From Chlorobiota bacterium (GTDB lineage Bacteria > Bacteroidota > Ignavibacteria > OLB7), in the NCBI GenBank assembly GCA_016710285.1, contig JADJXR010000001.1, positions 3,474,501 to 3,538,500 on the forward strand: a stretch of 64,000 bases of DNA, written 5' to 3'. Numbering within the stretch: position 1 is the first letter of the stretch; every line of letters starts with the position of its first letter. The notes beneath the pieces were generated by a model. The model ran no database searches, was not told the DNA's origin, and saw only the letters and a list, made by a program, of their open reading frames with translations. Positions 63,001 to 64,000 of the stretch are shown here, one piece after another. Both the position numbers and the translations under genes were made by a program.

Positions 63001-64000
63001 AATCGAAGTGATCCGCCAACGTCTTGATGAATTTGACGAGCAGGATGAGGAAGCCCGATTGGAGCTTGAGCAGGTTGAGGAAATCCTTGCCGGATTATCG
63101 GACCAACTGAACCACGCCACCGCCGCGCTGGATGAGGCCCAACGCCAGTTCGAGGAAGGGCAAGCGGAGAAAGGGCGTTTGCGGACGGAGATTGATGACC
63201 TCCGGACCCAGACGATTGAGCTTCACAACGGGATCAACAGCCGGAAATCGAAAGTTGAGTTTTTGAATGGCTTGGTGGACCAGGATGAATCGGTCCGATT
63301 CCTTGTTCAACAACCCGATTGGACCCCGGTGGAGCGGATCACCGTTGCCGAATCTATCAGCACCGATGAGCAATTCCGGACCGCGATTGCCGCCGCGCTT
63401 GGCAACGCCGGGCGGTTCCTGATCGTCCCCAGTGCCGACGACGCGTTGCGCGGTGTGCAGTCGCTGCAATCGAACCGGAAAGGGAAAGCCACCTTTGTCT
63501 GCTTGGATAGAATCCCCCCAACCGCGCCGCGCCCGCTGCCCGCCGGCGTGCAAGCAATCGGCTGGGCGGCGGATCTGTGTGTTTCGGATCCAGCGTTTGG
63601 CCACCTTCGCCACCATCTGCTTGGGGGAACGTTGGTCGTTCAGACGTTGGAGCAAGCGTTTGCGGCATCGGCCCACAGCATGGTGGAGCAAGTGGTGACG
63701 CTGGAGGGGGTGTTGATCCGCAACGGCGGGCTGATCCGTGGCGGCGGGCGCACCGCCGACGAAGGGGTGACAATCGGCAAACGCGAGCAGATTGAACGAT
63801 TGGAAAAAGAGGTCGCGAAACTGACGAAGCAGCTTGAGGCATTAACCAAAACGATTGCCGAAAAAACCGAGCAGCACAACGCCATTAATCTTGGCACGCT
63901 AAGCAACGCCATTCGCGAGGCGCAGCAGCGGGTGGGGAACTTGGAGAAACAGCGCGGCCAGGCGGAGTACGAGCAGGAATCGGCCAACGATCTTCTGGAG
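60098..64000 (+). CDS. smc: Chromosome segregation protein SMC (interrupted by an intein; 3' end beyond window)
   Basis: SMC is the ATPase backbone of bacterial condensin, which compacts and segregates chromosomes. The frame is open for all 1301 codons to the window edge. Codons 1-37 encode MYLSKLEIVGFKSFAHKT and the first part of Walker A (VVGPNGCGK). Codons 38-597 are an intein (60209-61888). The protein resumes at Ser with SNVIDAIRWAIGEQ, including the Q-loop, then the N-terminal coiled coil. The hinge begins near 63360 (RTAIAAALGNAGRFLIVPS). The second coiled coil begins at the edge; the signature and Walker B lie outside the window. There is no clear Shine-Dalgarno. Host-protein length seen so far is 741 residues. 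Confidence 0.95.
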   Translation, partial: MYLSKLEIVGFKSFAHKTILRFNDGITAVVGPNGCGKCVVGSAIVPLADGRSVPIQDLVQQALRSTNDRIQYDDGVAVLDAAGTTNVLSLNPTTLRLEVRPVTAFVRRTAPATLLWIRTRSGREITATPYHPLFTLKEGKLHAVQADELRPNLRIAVPRTLPQTTAPHSEIDLRAVLSAFSEEDRMYIPSSQELIQWGKQRKDELNGVPLRSSSAEVRGGAMRGLLDGQAVNSASLLRLEAATQTFAPIEPILQSRKAHRISIPTTFSPELARFLGLLIAEGRNTSANQVWFVNSDPQVNREYAELAQKVFGVTPVTASYKAGATDTLIYSRALCVLLDKVFGFTVDSNSFQKTVPTQLFSSDNSVRWAFLSGLFEGDAYIKVPSSSEPPSQAYIEYSTASKKLAAGVVSLLLQCGVFAIIRKRTKYATNTEKKKKNTYYSVLIYGSNQLRHAAYHLQFVGAKNEKLKTLQKLPETSNPNHDVVPEAAHLIRSTITQAGISIKAHRKGRAKMAAYHELRCQPSREGIMEVVGDILQLGTISTDVQTRLHELQTLATSDVYWDEITSVEEIQPEDPWVYDLCVDETHNFIADNVVVHNSNVIDAIRWAIGEQKASVLRSDKMEEVIFNGAGKRRPLGMAEVSLTIENTKGILPTEYSEVVITRRLFRNGDSEYLLNKTQCRLRDIVDLFMDTGMGANAYSVIELKMIETILSDRADERRRLFEEAAGVTKYKARRREALRKLDSTQADLLRVNDIVKEVAKKVAALERQAKKAEEYTTLDAERKRVEIEVLEREYAATKSRIAPLEERLAEAKSKRTELDTVLAQEETILQELEREQGEIEAALIEAQKDLNAVTERIATVEQRQAVSAERRRSLNTIIENSARDIKEAEGGIEALMKERTEVEELLERLAEQNRIAEAEYEAIRSEVMLNEAALSGRRTEAKRSQDRVIEAINRLAALRGEEERTRARIEVIRQRLDEFDEQDEEARLELEQVEEILAGLSDQLNHATAALDEAQRQFEEGQAEKGRLRTEIDDLRTQTIELHNGINSRKSKVEFLNGLVDQDESVRFLVQQPDWTPVERITVAESISTDEQFRTAIAAALGNAGRFLIVPSADDALRGVQSLQSNRKGKATFVCLDRIPPTAPRPLPAGVQAIGWAADLCVSDPAFGHLRHHLLGGTLVVQTLEQAFAASAHSMVEQVVTLEGVLIRNGGLIRGGGRTADEGVTIGKREQIERLEKEVAKLTKQLEALTKTIAEKTEQHNAINLGTLSNAIREAQQRVGNLEKQRGQAEYEQESANDLLE
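60209..61888 (+). mobile_element. Intein with LAGLIDADG homing endonuclease in the SMC Walker A motif
   Basis: 560-codon in-frame intein. Block A begins at Cys1 with CVVGSAIVPLADGRSVPIQD. Block B is REITATPYHPLF with the T-x-x-H pattern. Block F and G are VYDLCVDETHNFIADN then VVVHN, giving the penultimate His and terminal Asn. The next residue, the +1 nucleophile, is the Ser of Walker A (GCGK/S). The first endonuclease motif is FLGLLIAEGR and the second FLSGLFEGDA, with acidic residues at both catalytic positions. The central endonuclease part is AT-rich (21 G/C in the 60 bases from 61321) compared with smc (41 in the 60 from 62221), consistent with horizontal arrival. Confidence 0.95.

Overview
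The window is 64 kb of a GC-rich bacterial chromosome carrying mostly housekeeping genes. The organism is a Gram-negative member of the Bacteroidota/Chlorobi (FCB) side of the tree, of the Ignavibacteria/Kapabacteria type. The evidence is several large secreted proteins ending in type IX secretion (T9SS) type-A sorting domains, promoters resembling the Bacteroidota consensus (-33 TTTG, -7 TAnnTTTG), Kdo/LPS genes, many starts without a clear Shine-Dalgarno, and the ileS-dksA pairing. The phylum-level call is inference; no rRNA gene is present. I found no tRNA, rRNA, CRISPR array, transposase or phage gene.

Layout. 0-4.6 kb: ileS and a DksA-like gene with a very long Ala/Lys/Pro tail, in a minus-strand operon. 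4.9-9.4 kb: an acidic hypothetical, a helical hypothetical, a DEDDh exonuclease, rnhB, an rlmB-type rRNA methyltransferase and a small secreted protein. 9.4-10.7 kb is non-coding with one strong terminator. 10.7-20.1 kb: an ECF sigma factor, a probable membrane anti-sigma factor, a double-OmpA-domain outer-membrane protein and a 1900-residue secreted Gly-rich/T9SS protein, all on the plus strand. 20.1-23 kb: purH and an M23 peptidase. 23.5-25.8 kb is an AT-rich island covering a small secreted protein and the first half of a WD40/T9SS protein. 26.8-31.9 kb: a nitrilase-like hydrolase, ybeY, a Smg-like gene and the LPS genes kdsA, kdsD and an lptC-like gene. 31.9-35.5 kb: a minus-strand surface module (VWA-OmpA lipoprotein, T9SS-like protein, outer-membrane barrel). 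35.8-42 kb: an M16 peptidase with a late frameshift, a YigZ/IMPACT protein and an Omp85 barrel. 42-48.7 kb: half of a ClpB, plsY-gpsA, a STAS protein, an FtsX-type permease and a family-2 glycosyltransferase. 49-54.6 kb: a minus-strand sugar/export operon (phosphohexomutase, GalT-like protein, GT9, MsbA-like ABC exporter). 54.7-59.8 kb: eno, then a methyltransferase, an amidohydrolase and pyk. The window ends inside smc.

Most notable: the smc gene is split inside its Walker A motif by a 560-codon intein with an apparently intact LAGLIDADG homing endonuclease, so the condensin ATPase can only form after protein splicing. Next come a dispersed palindromic repeat family at three intergenic sites, one including an exact 121-bp duplication; a ClpB gene reduced to its middle domain and second ATPase domain, with a possible promoter of its own; and two neighbouring secreted-protein genes whose AT-rich bodies are joined to GC-rich 3' ends. 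Two genes (dksA-like, M16) carry single-base frameshifts that may be assembly errors or real.
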